Below, piece by piece: positions 19,929-29,564 of a DNA stretch of 64,000 nt (the stretch's first letter is position 1; every line of letters starts with the position of its first letter). The notes below the pieces were generated by a model. The model saw only the letters and a program-made list of their open reading frames with translations, made no database searches and had not been told where the DNA came from. A program made the translations under genes and the position numbers. The DNA comes from Bradyrhizobium frederickii (GTDB lineage: Bacteria; Pseudomonadota; Alphaproteobacteria; Rhizobiales; Xanthobacteraceae), in assembly GCF_004570865.1 (NCBI RefSeq), contig NZ_SPQS01000020.1:92625-156624 (forward strand), given 5' to 3'.

Positions 19929-20075
19929 GTGGCGTTGCGTGAGTACAGAACCGGTGCCGCGGTCGCGGCGAACGAGGCAGCTGCGGCGCAGGCCGGCTCG
20001 CCGGTCTTTTGGGTCTGCCTTGCGCTGCTGCTTGCGACGGTCGCACTCGCCGCGCGCATTGCCAGCCTCTGGTAA
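19929..20075 (+). CDS. small single-pass membrane protein, unknown
   Basis: A 48-residue frame from GTG 19929 to TAA 20075: charged N-terminus MALREYRTG, Ala-rich linker, then one hydrophobic helix VFWVCLALLLATVALAARIA. GGCGAG precedes the start by about 9 bases. It lies between flp and cpaA on the same strand. I do not recognise a family. Size and position suggest a small pilus-associated membrane protein, but it is unproven as a gene. Confidence 0.5.
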   Translation: MALREYRTGAAVAANEAAAAQAGSPVFWVCLALLLATVALAARIASLW

Positions 20076-20199
20076 AGCACGCGCTCCTCAGCTTCGGCCT
20101 TGCGTGACCCTCGCGGCCGTTGTCGGTTTGTTTAGCACTGCCGGCTAGAATTCGGCGACGCCAGCTTCCGCGGCAAATCCAGGCCTCAAGACGCACGCC

Positions 20200-20724
20200 A
20201 TGATCCTCGACCTTGCGCGCCTTATGCTCTTCCCTGCCCTGATGGCGTTCGCCGCCGCGAGCGATCTGTTCACGATGACGATCTCGAATCGCGTGTCGCT
20301 GGCGCTGGTCGCAGGCTTCTTCGCGCTCGCCCTCGCCGGTGGCATGGCACCTTACGAGATGCTGAGCCATGTCGGCGCCGGCGCGCTTCTGCTCGTCGTG
20401 GCCTTCACCTGCTTTGCGATGGGCTGGGTCGGCGGCGGCGATGCCAAGGTCGCGGCCTCCGTCGCGCTCTGGTTCGGGTTCGCACAGCTGATGAACTTCC
20501 TGCTCTACGCCTCGCTGTTCGGCGGCGCGCTGACGCTGCTCCTGCTCCAATTCCGGCAATGGCCGCTGCCTTACGGGCTGGCGGGTCAGGCCTGGCTTGC
20601 ACGGCTGCACGCCAAGGAGAGCGGCATCCCCTACGGCATCGCGCTCGCGCTGAGCGCGCTGATGGTCTACCCGGAGACCGAATGGGTGAAGGCGATCGAC
20701 CTCGCTCACCTCGCGCTGCGCTGA
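20200..20724 (+). CDS. cpaA: Flp prepilin peptidase CpaA/TadV
   Basis: A 174-residue aspartyl membrane protease that removes the leader of Flp and TadE-type prepilins. Both catalytic aspartates are present: D22 in AAASDLFT and the second in the GGGDAK motif near residue 79. About five to six membrane segments are visible. It lacks the N-terminal methylase domain of type IVa PilD, as expected for TadV. Confidence 0.93.
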   Translation: MILDLARLMLFPALMAFAAASDLFTMTISNRVSLALVAGFFALALAGGMAPYEMLSHVGAGALLLVVAFTCFAMGWVGGGDAKVAASVALWFGFAQLMNFLLYASLFGGALTLLLLQFRQWPLPYGLAGQAWLARLHAKESGIPYGIALALSALMVYPETEWVKAIDLAHLALR

Positions 20725-20852
20725 ACGCACCGGGTAAACCCGGCGTTAAGGCGATTTAGATACGCCTCATTAACCATGCTTTGACGAATAGCTGGTCAAC
20801 TGCCGATTACGGCGGCGGCAGCGTCGCGGCGTCTTGTTGGAAAGTGAAGCGT

Positions 20853-21653
20853 ATGAATAGGGCACGCATTGTCGTCCTGGCGGTCGCCATCAGCGCCGGC
20901 GGCGTCGCCGCGTACCTGGCGAGCGGCTCGGACCAATCTGCGCCGCCTCCCGCGGCTCCGGTCGCACAGCTTCCCACCGTCGACGTCCTCGTTGCCAAGA
21001 ACGACATCGGCCTCGGCCAGACCGTGAAGCCGGAAGACGTGCAATGGCAGACCTGGCCGGCCGCGACCGCCAGCGCCACCTTCATCCGCCGCAACGAACG
21101 TCCCGAGGGCGCGACCCAGGTCACCGGTTCGATCGCGCGCGCCCCTTTCATTCAAGGTGAGCCGATCCGCGACCAGAAGCTGGTCAAGGCCGAAGGCTCC
21201 GGCTTCATGGCTGCAATCCTGCCCACCGGCATGCGGGCGATCTCGACCGAGATCTCGCCGGAGACCGGCGCAGGCGGCTTCATCCTGCCCAACGATCGCG
21301 TCGACGTCCTGCTGACCCGCCGGCTGAAGAATCCGGACCAGAACAACGGCGCGCCCGACATCATCACCTCCGAGATCATCCTGGCCAATATCCGGGTCCT
21401 CGCCATCGACCAGGCGCCAAAGGAAAAGGACGGCCAGAACGCGGTGATCGGCAAGACCGTCACCCTCGAGCTCAATCCCGCGCAGACCGCGACGCTCTCC
21501 GCAGCCCGCCAGAGCGGCACGCTGTCGCTGGCGCTGCGCAGCATCGTCGACGTCAAGATGAGCGAAATCACGCTCGATGATTCCGCGCAGAAGCGGGACG
21601 GCGTTTCGATCATTCGCTACGGCATTCCAAGTCAGACGGCGAAAGCACGATGA
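20853..21653 (+). CDS. cpaB: Flp pilus assembly protein CpaB/RcpC
   Basis: A 266-residue periplasmic assembly protein with an N-terminal membrane anchor (IVVLAVAISAGGVAAYLA). It has an SAF/RcpC domain (VLVAKNDIGLGQTVKPEDVQWQ, FIQGEPI.D.KLV, RAISTEISPETGAGGFILPNDRVDVLLT). The start is ATG 20853 with GGAAAGTGA upstream; the frame continues upstream without similarity. A TTAACCAT motif, like a CtrA half site, lies at 20770. Its end overlaps cpaC by 4 bp. Confidence 0.93.
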   Translation: MNRARIVVLAVAISAGGVAAYLASGSDQSAPPPAAPVAQLPTVDVLVAKNDIGLGQTVKPEDVQWQTWPAATASATFIRRNERPEGATQVTGSIARAPFIQGEPIRDQKLVKAEGSGFMAAILPTGMRAISTEISPETGAGGFILPNDRVDVLLTRRLKNPDQNNGAPDIITSEIILANIRVLAIDQAPKEKDGQNAVIGKTVTLELNPAQTATLSAARQSGTLSLALRSIVDVKMSEITLDDSAQKRDGVSIIRYGIPSQTAKAR

Positions 21654-23140
21654 AGACAGTCGATATGAAACGCAGGGTGGATTTGGCGACGATGCGAACC
21701 TCGGTGGTTCGCGCCCTGTCGTTTTCGGCCGCTCTGGCGCTGGCGCTCAACCCGGTGCTGACCCCCGTGGTCGCCGCCGATTACCGTCCCGGGGCGACGG
21801 CCGCGGCGGATGGCCAGATGAACGCGCGCTTCCTCTCGCTCGGCGTCGGCAAATCCGTCGTGATCGACCTGCCGCGCGACATCAAGGACGTGCTGGTGGC
21901 CGATCCCAAGATCGCCAACGCTGTGGTCCGCTCGGCGCAGCGCGCCTATATCATCGGTGCCACGGTCGGCCAGACCAATATCGTGTTCTTCGATTCCGCC
22001 GGTCAGCAGATTGCGGCCTATGACATCGCGGTCAAGCGCGACCTCAACGGCGTGCGGGCCGCGCTGAAGCAGGTTCTGCCCAATTCGGACATTCAGATCG
22101 ACGGACTCGGCGACGGCATTGTCCTGACCGGCACGGCGGCCAATCCGATGGAAGCGCAGCAGGCCAACGAGCTCGCCGCGCGCCTGGCCGGCGGCGCCGA
22201 CAAGGTGGTGAACTCGATCGTGGTGCGCGGCCGCGACCAGGTCATGCTCAAGGTGACGGTGGCGGAGGTCCAGCGCACCATCGTCAAGCAGCTCGGCATC
22301 GACCTGACCGCCAGCCTCAATTACGGCACGTCGGTGGTGAGCTTCAGCAACTCCAATCCGTTCACGGCGCTCGGCAAGAACCTCGTGGACGGCAACAATT
22401 TGACGACGAAGTTCGGCGGCTCGTCGTCGGTGCAGGCCACCCTGCGCGCGATGGAAAACGCGGGCGTGATCCGCACGCTGGCCGAACCGAACCTGACCGC
22501 AATCTCCGGTGAATCGGCAACGTTCATCGCCGGCGGCGAATTCCCGGTCCCGGCTGGCTATGCGTGCGACCCCACCACCCACGTCTGCACCACCCAGATC
22601 AGCTTCAAGAAGTTCGGTATCTCGCTCAACTTCACCCCTGTGGTGCTGAGCGAAGGCAAGATCAGCCTGCGCGTGATGACCGAGGTCTCGGAGCTCTCGA
22701 ACGAAAACGCGATCACGCTGTCGCAGGCCGTGACCTCGACCTCGGTGAACTCGCTGACGGTGCCCTCGATCAGGACCCGCCGCGCGGAGACCTCGCTGGA
22801 AATTCCCTCCGGCGGCGCGATGGCGATGGCCGGCCTGATCCAGCAGCAGACCAAGCAGGCGATCAGCGGACTGCCGGGGATCATGCAGCTCCCGATCCTC
22901 GGCACGCTGTTCCGCAGCCGGGACTTCGTCAACAACGCGACCGAGCTGGTCGTGATCGTGACGCCCTATGTCGTTCGCGCGGTGGCGCCAAAGGACCTGT
23001 CGCGGCCGGATGACGGCTTCACGCCGCCTGCGGATCCACAGGTCCAGCTGCTCGGCAGCATCAACCGCATCTATGGCGTGCCCGGCCGGACCGAACCGGC
23101 CAAGAACTACCGCGGCACCTACGGCTTCATTACCGACTGA
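21650..23140 (+). CDS. cpaC: outer-membrane secretin CpaC/RcpA
   Basis: A 496-residue secretin that forms the outer-membrane channel of the Tad pilus. It has a signal peptide (ALSFSAALALALNPVLTPVVAA), then an N-terminal CpaC domain (SVVIDLPRDIKDVLVADPKIANAVVRS), a BON-like region and the secretin core with LAEPNLTAISGE.A.F..GGEFP and the C-terminal VPSIRTRRAET, LPGIMQLPILGTLFRS and ELVVIVTPY blocks. Confidence 0.95.
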   Translation: MKTVDMKRRVDLATMRTSVVRALSFSAALALALNPVLTPVVAADYRPGATAAADGQMNARFLSLGVGKSVVIDLPRDIKDVLVADPKIANAVVRSAQRAYIIGATVGQTNIVFFDSAGQQIAAYDIAVKRDLNGVRAALKQVLPNSDIQIDGLGDGIVLTGTAANPMEAQQANELAARLAGGADKVVNSIVVRGRDQVMLKVTVAEVQRTIVKQLGIDLTASLNYGTSVVSFSNSNPFTALGKNLVDGNNLTTKFGGSSSVQATLRAMENAGVIRTLAEPNLTAISGESATFIAGGEFPVPAGYACDPTTHVCTTQISFKKFGISLNFTPVVLSEGKISLRVMTEVSELSNENAITLSQAVTSTSVNSLTVPSIRTRRAETSLEIPSGGAMAMAGLIQQQTKQAISGLPGIMQLPILGTLFRSRDFVNNATELVVIVTPYVVRAVAPKDLSRPDDGFTPPADPQVQLLGSINRIYGVPGRTEPAKNYRGTYGFITD

Positions 23141-23160
23141 GGCGGAACGGGGACTTCACG

Positions 23161-23895
23161 ATGATCACAAGACCACCCCAGCTTCGCAAGCGCGCCATCC
23201 GTCTCGGTGGCGCGCTGGTCGCAATGGCGCTCGCGCTCGGCGGCTGCCAACACGACGAAGTGGTTACTGCCTCGATTCCCGACGACTACAAGCAGCGCCA
23301 CCCGATCGCGATCGAGGAGCAGAATCGCTCGATCGTCGTCTTCGTCGGCCATGCCCGTGGCGGATTGACCGCTTCCCAGCGCGCCGACGTGATGGGCGTC
23401 GCATCGGCATGGCTGCACGAAGGCACGGGCGCCATCCGCATCGACGCACCGTCCGGCACGCCCAATGCGCGTCCGGTCGCGGACACGATGCGCGAAATCC
23501 AGGCGATGCTGGCGGCGGCAGGCGTTCCGCCGCGGGCCGTCAACGTTCGCCCCTACCAGCCCGAGGACAAGCGCTTCCTGCCGCCGATCCGTCTCACCTA
23601 TTCCAAGATCGCAGCGATCGCAGGTCCCTGCGGCCTGTGGCCGGACGACATCGGCCCTTCGATGAAGAACAAGAGCTGGTTCGAGAACAAGGACTACTAC
23701 AATTACGGTTGCGCCTATCAGCGCAACCTCGCGGCGATGGTCGACAATCCGTCGGACCTCGAGCAGCCGCGGCCTGAAACGCCGTCCTACACCCCCCGGC
23801 GCATCACCGGTCTCGAGAAGTACCGCAAGGGACTCACGAGCGCGACCACCTATCCCGAAGCCGACAAGGCCAAACTCAGCGACACCGGCAAATGA
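23161..23895 (+). CDS. cpaD: pilus assembly lipoprotein CpaD
   Basis: A 244-residue protein with a lipobox (ALALGGC) after a hydrophobic signal, then the CpaD domain: RHPI.I.E, VFVG..RGGLTASQRADV, and a C-terminal C.YQRNLAAMVDNPSDLEQPR. CpaD supports the outer-membrane secretin. The stop overlaps the cpaE start by 4 bp. Confidence 0.93.
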   Translation: MITRPPQLRKRAIRLGGALVAMALALGGCQHDEVVTASIPDDYKQRHPIAIEEQNRSIVVFVGHARGGLTASQRADVMGVASAWLHEGTGAIRIDAPSGTPNARPVADTMREIQAMLAAAGVPPRAVNVRPYQPEDKRFLPPIRLTYSKIAAIAGPCGLWPDDIGPSMKNKSWFENKDYYNYGCAYQRNLAAMVDNPSDLEQPRPETPSYTPRRITGLEKYRKGLTSATTYPEADKAKLSDTGK

Positions 23896-25160
23896 TCAGC
23901 TACGCTCGCCAGACACACGAAGAGCAGCCGGAAGCGCCCCCTCCACCGGTCGAGGAGCATATTGCGCCGGCGCCGCGCGTCTCGGTCCAGGCCTTCTGCG
24001 AGACCGTCGAGACCGCTGCCGCGGTCCAGTCGGCCGGCGAGGACCGCCGCCTCGGCAAGGCCCATCTGAAGATCCAGATGGGCGGCATGGCGGCCGCGAT
24101 CGAAGCCTACCGCTCGGCTCCCACGCCGAACGTGATCGTGCTCGAGAGCGACGGCCGCAACGACCTCCTGGGCGGGCTCGACCAGCTCGCCACCGTCTGC
24201 GACGCCGGCACCCGCGTAGTCGTGATCGGCCGCATCAACGACGTCACGCTCTACCGCGAGCTGGTGCGCCGCGGCGTCAGCGACTATGTGCTCGCGCCGG
24301 TCGGCGCGATCGACGTCGTACGCTCGATCTGCAACCTGTTCTCGGCGCCGGAAGCCAAGGCGGTCGGCCGCATCATCGCCGTGGTCGGCGCCAAGGGGGG
24401 CGTCGGGGCTTCCACCATCTCGCACAACGTCGCCTGGGCGATCGCGCGCGACCTCGCAATGGACGCCGTCGTCGCCGATCTCGACCTGGCCTTCGGTACT
24501 GCCGGGCTCGACTACAACCAGGATCCGCCGCAGGGCATTGCCGACGCCGTGTTCTCGCCCGATCGCGTCGACACCGCCTTCATCGACCGCCTGCTGTCGA
24601 AATGTACCGACCATCTCAGCCTGCTGGCGGCGCCGGCGACGCTCGACCGGGTCTATGATTTCGGCACCGACGCCTTCGATTCCGTGTTCGACACGCTGCG
24701 CTCCACCATGCCGTGCATCGTGCTCGACATTCCGCACCAATGGTCGGGCTGGACCAAGCGCGCCTTGATCGGAGCGGACGATATCTTGATCGTGGCCGCC
24801 CCTGACCTCGCCAATCTGCGCAATACCAAGAATTTGTTCGATCTGTTGAAGGCCGCGCGCCCCAACGATCGGCCGCCGCTCTACTGCCTGAATCAGGTCG
24901 GCGTGCCGAAACGGCCCGAAATCGCCGCCGCGGAGTTCGCCAAGGCGATCGAGAGCCAGCCGATCGTCTCGATCCCGTTCGAGCCGCAGATCTTCGGCTC
25001 GGCGGCCAACAACGGCCAGATGATCGCGGAGATCTCCGCCAACCACAAGTCGATCGAGATGTTCCTTCAGATCGCCCAGCGCCTGACCGGCCGCTCCGAA
25101 ACCAAGAAACAAAAGTCGTCCCTGTTTTCACCCCTGATTGACAAGTTGCGGGGAAAATAA
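23892..25160 (+). CDS. cpaE: CpaE/TadZ pilus-localisation ATPase-like protein
   Basis: A 422-residue protein with a receiver-like N-terminal domain (VIVLESDGRNDLLGGLDQLA near residue 78) and a MinD/ParA-fold domain from about residue 155. The deviant Walker A reads AVVGAKGGVGASTISHN: the signature Lys of KGG is kept but the usual GKT/S lysine is Ala. CpaE positions the Tad machine at the pole in Caulobacter. It sits between cpaD and cpaF as usual. Confidence 0.94.
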   Translation: MISYARQTHEEQPEAPPPPVEEHIAPAPRVSVQAFCETVETAAAVQSAGEDRRLGKAHLKIQMGGMAAAIEAYRSAPTPNVIVLESDGRNDLLGGLDQLATVCDAGTRVVVIGRINDVTLYRELVRRGVSDYVLAPVGAIDVVRSICNLFSAPEAKAVGRIIAVVGAKGGVGASTISHNVAWAIARDLAMDAVVADLDLAFGTAGLDYNQDPPQGIADAVFSPDRVDTAFIDRLLSKCTDHLSLLAAPATLDRVYDFGTDAFDSVFDTLRSTMPCIVLDIPHQWSGWTKRALIGADDILIVAAPDLANLRNTKNLFDLLKAARPNDRPPLYCLNQVGVPKRPEIAAAEFAKAIESQPIVSIPFEPQIFGSAANNGQMIAEISANHKSIEMFLQIAQRLTGRSETKKQKSSLFSPLIDKLRGK

Positions 25161-25181
25161 GCCGCCGCATGGAGTTGTTAA

Positions 25182-26651
25182 GTGTTCGGTAAGCGTAGCG
25201 GAACAGACACCGACCTTCGGGCGCCCAAGCCCGGCGCCGTGTCGCTCGAGCCTGCCCAGGCTCCGGCGCCGACGGTGTCGCGCGCCCCGCCTCCGCCGGC
25301 CGTTGTCTCGCCGCCGCTTGCTCCCGCCAAGGCCCCGCCGCCCCCGGCCATGGAGAGCCGGCGTTCGGACAATTACTACGAGGTCAAGGCGACCATCTTC
25401 GGCGCGCTGATCGAGGCGATCGACCTCGCCCAGCTGGCCAAGCTAGATTCGGAATCCGCCCGCGAGGAAATCCGCGACATCGTCAACGAGATCATCGCGA
25501 TCAAGAACATCGTGATGTCGATCGCCGAGCAGGAGGAGCTGCTCGACGACATCTGCAACGACGTTCTCGGCTACGGTCCGCTCGAGCCGCTGCTGTCTCG
25601 CGACGATATCGCCGACATCATGGTCAACGGCGCCAACACCGTCTACATCGAGGTCGCCGGCAAGATCCAGCGCACCGGTATCCGCTTTCGCGACAACCAG
25701 CAGCTCCTCAACATCTGCCAGCGCATCGTCAGCCAGGTCGGCCGGCGCGTCGACGAATCCTCGCCGATCTGCGACGCGCGCCTCGCCGACGGCTCCCGCG
25801 TCAACGCCATCGTGCCGCCGCTGTCGATCGACGGCCCGACGCTCACCATCCGCAAGTTCAAGAAGGACAAGCTGACGCTGGATCAGCTCGTCAAGTTCGG
25901 CGCGATCTCGCCGGAAGGCGCCGAGATCCTCCAGATCATCGGTCGCGTCCGCTGCAACGTGCTGATCTCCGGCGGTACAGGCTCGGGCAAGACGACGCTG
26001 CTCAACTGTCTGACCAATTACATCGAGCACGACGAGCGCGTCATCACCTGCGAGGACGCTGCCGAGCTCCAGCTCCAGCAGCCCCATGTGGTGCGGCTGG
26101 AGACCCGTCCGCCCAACATCGAGGGGGAGGGCCAGGTCACCATGCGCGAGTTGGTGCGCAACTGCCTGCGTATGCGGCCCGAACGCATCATCGTCGGCGA
26201 AGTCCGCGGACCCGAGGCGTTCGACCTGCTCCAGGCCATGAACACCGGCCATGACGGGTCGATGGGCACGCTGCATGCCAACAACCCGCGCGAAGCGCTG
26301 TCGCGCTGCGAATCCATGATCACGATGGGCGGCTTTTCCCTGCCCTCGCGAACGATCCGCGAGATGATCTGCGCCTCGATCGACGTCATCGTCCAGGCCG
26401 CGCGACTGCGCGACGGCTCGCGCCGCATCACCCACATCACCGAGGTGATGGGCATGGAGGGCGACACCATCATCACCCAGGACATCTTCCTCTACGACAT
26501 GATCGGCGAGGACGCTAACGGCAAGATCATCGGCCGGCACCGCTCGACCGGTATCGGCCGTCCGAAGTTCTGGGAACGCGCCCGCTATTACGGCGAGGAG
26601 AAGCGCCTTGCCGCCGCGCTCGACGCCGCGGAAGTGGCGCCGACGACGTGA
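25182..26651 (+). CDS. cpaF: pilus secretion ATPase CpaF/TadA
   Basis: A 489-residue type II/IV secretion ATPase powering Flp polymerisation. A Pro/Ala-rich N-terminal tail precedes the conserved body: GYGPLEPLL..D.I.DIMVNG, RIV.QVGRRVDESSPICDARL.DGSRVN, Walker A ISGGTGSGKTTLLN, RNCLRMRPERIIVGEVRGPEA, and GHDGSMGTLHANNPREAL. The start is GTG 25182 with GGAG 7 bases upstream. Confidence 0.96.
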   Translation: MFGKRSGTDTDLRAPKPGAVSLEPAQAPAPTVSRAPPPPAVVSPPLAPAKAPPPPAMESRRSDNYYEVKATIFGALIEAIDLAQLAKLDSESAREEIRDIVNEIIAIKNIVMSIAEQEELLDDICNDVLGYGPLEPLLSRDDIADIMVNGANTVYIEVAGKIQRTGIRFRDNQQLLNICQRIVSQVGRRVDESSPICDARLADGSRVNAIVPPLSIDGPTLTIRKFKKDKLTLDQLVKFGAISPEGAEILQIIGRVRCNVLISGGTGSGKTTLLNCLTNYIEHDERVITCEDAAELQLQQPHVVRLETRPPNIEGEGQVTMRELVRNCLRMRPERIIVGEVRGPEAFDLLQAMNTGHDGSMGTLHANNPREALSRCESMITMGGFSLPSRTIREMICASIDVIVQAARLRDGSRRITHITEVMGMEGDTIITQDIFLYDMIGEDANGKIIGRHRSTGIGRPKFWERARYYGEEKRLAAALDAAEVAPTT

Positions 26652-26667
26652 GCAGGTCAGCGACGCC

Positions 26668-27645
26668 ATGAACATACAGGTCCTCGCCCTCGCATTTCTC
26701 GCCACCGCAGCGGTCGGCGGCATCGCCTGGGTCTTCCTCTATCCGCTGCTCTCCGGGGAACGGAAGGCGGAAAGCCGGCGCGCCTCGATCTCGCGTGCCG
26801 ACGCGCCGATGGCCAAGCAGAGCGAAAAGAGCCAGCGATCGCGCCGCGAGCAGGTCGAAACGTCGCTGAAGGACCTCGAGGCACGGCGTCAGCAGGAGAA
26901 GAGCGTTCCGCTCAACGTTCGCCTCTCCCAGGCCGGTCTGGACTGGACGCCGCAGAAATTCTGGATCGTGTCCGCCGTCGTGGCGGGCGTGCTGTTCGCG
27001 GCGGCCCTGTTCATCGGCGGCGGCCTGCTCGGCGCCGCTGGTCTCGCCTTTGCCGGAGGTTTTGGCCTGCCGCGCTGGGCCCTCGGCTTCCTGAAGAAGC
27101 GCCGGGAAGACAAGTTCCTGAAGGCACTGCCCGATGCGGTCGACGTCATCGTCCGCGGCATCAAGGCCGGCCTGCCGTTGTTCGAATCGATCAAGGTCGT
27201 CGCGGCCGATTCGCCCGAGCCGCTGCGCAGCGAATTCCTCGCCATCATCGAGACGCAGGCGATCGGTATGCCGCTGGGCGAGGCTTGCTCCCGGCTCTAT
27301 GAGCGCATGCCGCTGCCCGAAGCCAACTTTTTCGGCATCGTCATCTCGATCCAGCAGAAATCGGGCGGCAACCTCTCCGAGGCGCTGGGCAACCTCTCCA
27401 AGGTGCTGCGCGACCGCAAGAAGATGAAAGAGAAGATCCAGGCGATGTCGATGGAAGCCAAGGCCTCGGCCGGCATCATCGGCTCGTTGCCGCCGATCGT
27501 GATGTTCCTCGTCTATCTCACGACGCCGCACTACATCTCGCTACTTTGGACTCATCCCACCGGCCAGCTGATGCTGGTCGGCTGCGTCGTCTGGATGTCG
27601 ATCGGCATCATGGTGATGAAAAAGATGATCAATTTCGACTTCTGA
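26668..27645 (+). CDS. tadB: Tad inner-membrane platform protein TadB
   Basis: A 325-residue protein with an N-terminal membrane helix, a charged linker, two further helices, and a T2SF domain (FLKALPDAVDVIVRGIKAGLPLFESIKVV.., QKSGGNLSEALGNLSKVLRDRKKMKEKI), ending in two more helices. It pairs with TadC as the pilus platform. The start is ATG 26668; the frame runs upstream into cpaF but that part is an overlap artefact. Confidence 0.94.
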   Translation: MNIQVLALAFLATAAVGGIAWVFLYPLLSGERKAESRRASISRADAPMAKQSEKSQRSRREQVETSLKDLEARRQQEKSVPLNVRLSQAGLDWTPQKFWIVSAVVAGVLFAAALFIGGGLLGAAGLAFAGGFGLPRWALGFLKKRREDKFLKALPDAVDVIVRGIKAGLPLFESIKVVAADSPEPLRSEFLAIIETQAIGMPLGEACSRLYERMPLPEANFFGIVISIQQKSGGNLSEALGNLSKVLRDRKKMKEKIQAMSMEAKASAGIIGSLPPIVMFLVYLTTPHYISLLWTHPTGQLMLVGCVVWMSIGIMVMKKMINFDF

Positions 27646-27654
27646 CGGTGCCGC

Positions 27655-28629
27655 ATGGTCGAGTTCCTCGTTTCAAAACTGCATGACGTCCGTTTCATGA
27701 CCATGTTGCTGGCGGCCGTCGCCGCCAGCGCCACCGTCTATACGCTGGTGATGCCGCTGTTCGCCGGCGAGGGACTCTCCAAGCGCATGAAGGCGGTCGC
27801 GAGCGAGCGTGAGCGCATTCGGCAGCGCGAGCGCGAGCGCCTTCACAAGAACGAAAAGGTCTCGCTGCGCCAGACGCCGAAGCAGCTCGTCTCCAAGGTC
27901 GTGGAGGACTTCAACCTCACCAAATGGCTCGCGCAGGAGGCGGCGCGGGACAAGCTCATCATGGCCGGCTACCGCGGCCAGGCGCCCTACATCACCTTCC
28001 TGTTTGCCCGCTTGGTCACCCCGATCGTGCTCTTCGTCGGCTCGCTCCTCTACGTTTTCGTGATCGCGCACATGGACAGGCCGATGCCGATCAAGATCGG
28101 CATCTGCATCGGCGCGGCCTATCTCGGTCTCCAGGCGCCGATGCTGTTCCTGAAGAATGCGATCTCCAAGCGCCAGCTCTCGATCAAGCGCGCCTTTCCC
28201 GATGCACTGGACCTGCTTCTGATCTGTATCGAATCCGGCATGTCGGTCGAAATGGCGTTCCGGAAGGTTGCCACCGAAATCGTGGGACAGTCGATTGCGC
28301 TGTCGGAGGAGTTCACGCTGACCACGGCCGAATTGTCCTACCTGCAGGACCGCAAGGTCGCCTATGAGAATTTGGCGCGACGCACCGGGCTCGAGGGCGT
28401 CAAGTCGGTCTGTCTCGCGCTTCAGCAGGCGGAGCGCTACGGCACCCCGCTCGGTCAATCCTTGCGCGTCATGGCACAGGAAAACCGCGACATGCGGATG
28501 ACCGAGGCCGAGAAGAAGGCCGCCGCGTTGCCGCCGAAACTGACGGTGCCGATGATCCTGTTCTTCCTGCCGGTGCTGTTCGTCGTCATTCTCGGACCGA
28601 CCGGCATCAAGCTCACCGAGATGCAGTGA
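27655..28629 (+). CDS. tadC: Tad inner-membrane platform protein TadC
   Basis: A 324-residue T2SF-domain protein and partner of TadB: FPDALDLLLICIESGMSVEMAFRKVA, then QAERYGTPLGQSLRVMAQENRDMR near residue 260, with membrane helices at the start, middle and end. The gene follows tadB by 9 bp and is the last of the plus-strand Tad operon. Confidence 0.94.
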   Translation: MVEFLVSKLHDVRFMTMLLAAVAASATVYTLVMPLFAGEGLSKRMKAVASERERIRQRERERLHKNEKVSLRQTPKQLVSKVVEDFNLTKWLAQEAARDKLIMAGYRGQAPYITFLFARLVTPIVLFVGSLLYVFVIAHMDRPMPIKIGICIGAAYLGLQAPMLFLKNAISKRQLSIKRAFPDALDLLLICIESGMSVEMAFRKVATEIVGQSIALSEEFTLTTAELSYLQDRKVAYENLARRTGLEGVKSVCLALQQAERYGTPLGQSLRVMAQENRDMRMTEAEKKAAALPPKLTVPMILFFLPVLFVVILGPTGIKLTEMQ

Positions 28630-28688
28630 CACAAGCCCCCGACCGCGCGCGGTCCGCGGGACGGCTTCTTCTGAGGATCAGATCTTGA

Positions 28689-29504
28689 TCAGTCGGGCTG
28701 GTTGAGCGAGGCGACCGGGGTCCGCTTCGGCCCGCCGCGATGATTGTCGCTGCGGCTCAGCATTTCCTTGAGATAAGTGACATTGGCCGCGGCCTGATCC
28801 GGCGGCAGATCCGCCTTCACGATGGTCTCGGCCTCCGCGAAGCGGCCCTGGAGACCGACGACGAGGCCGAGATTTTGCCGTACCCGGCTGCTGGCGCGCG
28901 GCGAGGCGTGGGCTTGCCGCAACGCCTCTTCGGCCTTGGGCAGATCCTTCGACAGCATGTAGGACAGGCCGAGATTGGAAAGCACGCCAGGATCACCCGG
29001 CGCGATCTTGAGCGCGCTCGTATAATAGGAGCGCGCCTCCTCGTGACGGCCCATCTGGTCCAGCGCGGTGCCCTGCACCGAGAGCAGGCGCCAGTCCGGA
29101 TTATCAGGCGAATGCGCCTTCGACAGGACGTCGTAGGCCTGCTGGAAATTGCCGTTGTCGGCGAGCGCGCGGCCATACTGCGCGAGCAGCGCCTTGTTGC
29201 CGGGATTGGCGATGGTCGCCTGCTCGAGCACGGCGGCGGCCTGGGCGCGTTGGCCGTTGGCGCGCAAGGCCTGGCCATAGGCCAGCGCCGCCTCGGCATC
29301 CCTGGGATTGGCCCGGTAGCGCTCGCCATAGACCTCGACGGCGCGCGCGGGATCGGTGGGAGCCGCTTCTGCCCGTGGTCCGCCGACCGAGCCCGTCACG
29401 TCGGAGAGTTTCGACATGCCCGTGCAGCCGCCGAGGCCCATGGCGACCGCCGCGACCAGCGAGGTGGACGCAAGAAGCCGGGCGAGACTGAACCGTTGAC
29501 GCAT
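28689..29504 (-). CDS. tadD: TPR lipoprotein TadD
   Basis: A 271-residue protein with a signal and lipobox (AVAMGLGGC) followed by about five tetratricopeptide units (AALAYGQALRANGQ, ALLAQYGRALADNGNFQQAYDVL, GTALDQMGRHEEARSYYTSAL, GLSYMLSKDLPKAEEALRQA). TadD is an outer-membrane-attached assembly factor of Tad pili. It converges on tadC, with its own promoter region containing a CtrA-like site. Confidence 0.9.
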   Translation of the reverse strand: MRQRFSLARLLASTSLVAAVAMGLGGCTGMSKLSDVTGSVGGPRAEAAPTDPARAVEVYGERYRANPRDAEAALAYGQALRANGQRAQAAAVLEQATIANPGNKALLAQYGRALADNGNFQQAYDVLSKAHSPDNPDWRLLSVQGTALDQMGRHEEARSYYTSALKIAPGDPGVLSNLGLSYMLSKDLPKAEEALRQAHASPRASSRVRQNLGLVVGLQGRFAEAETIVKADLPPDQAAANVTYLKEMLSRSDNHRGGPKRTPVASLNQPD

Positions 29505-29564
29505 GACGCCTTGACTCTCGAGCCGATTGATCGAGCTGAACGCGCCAGCAATAGGCTGTTAACC

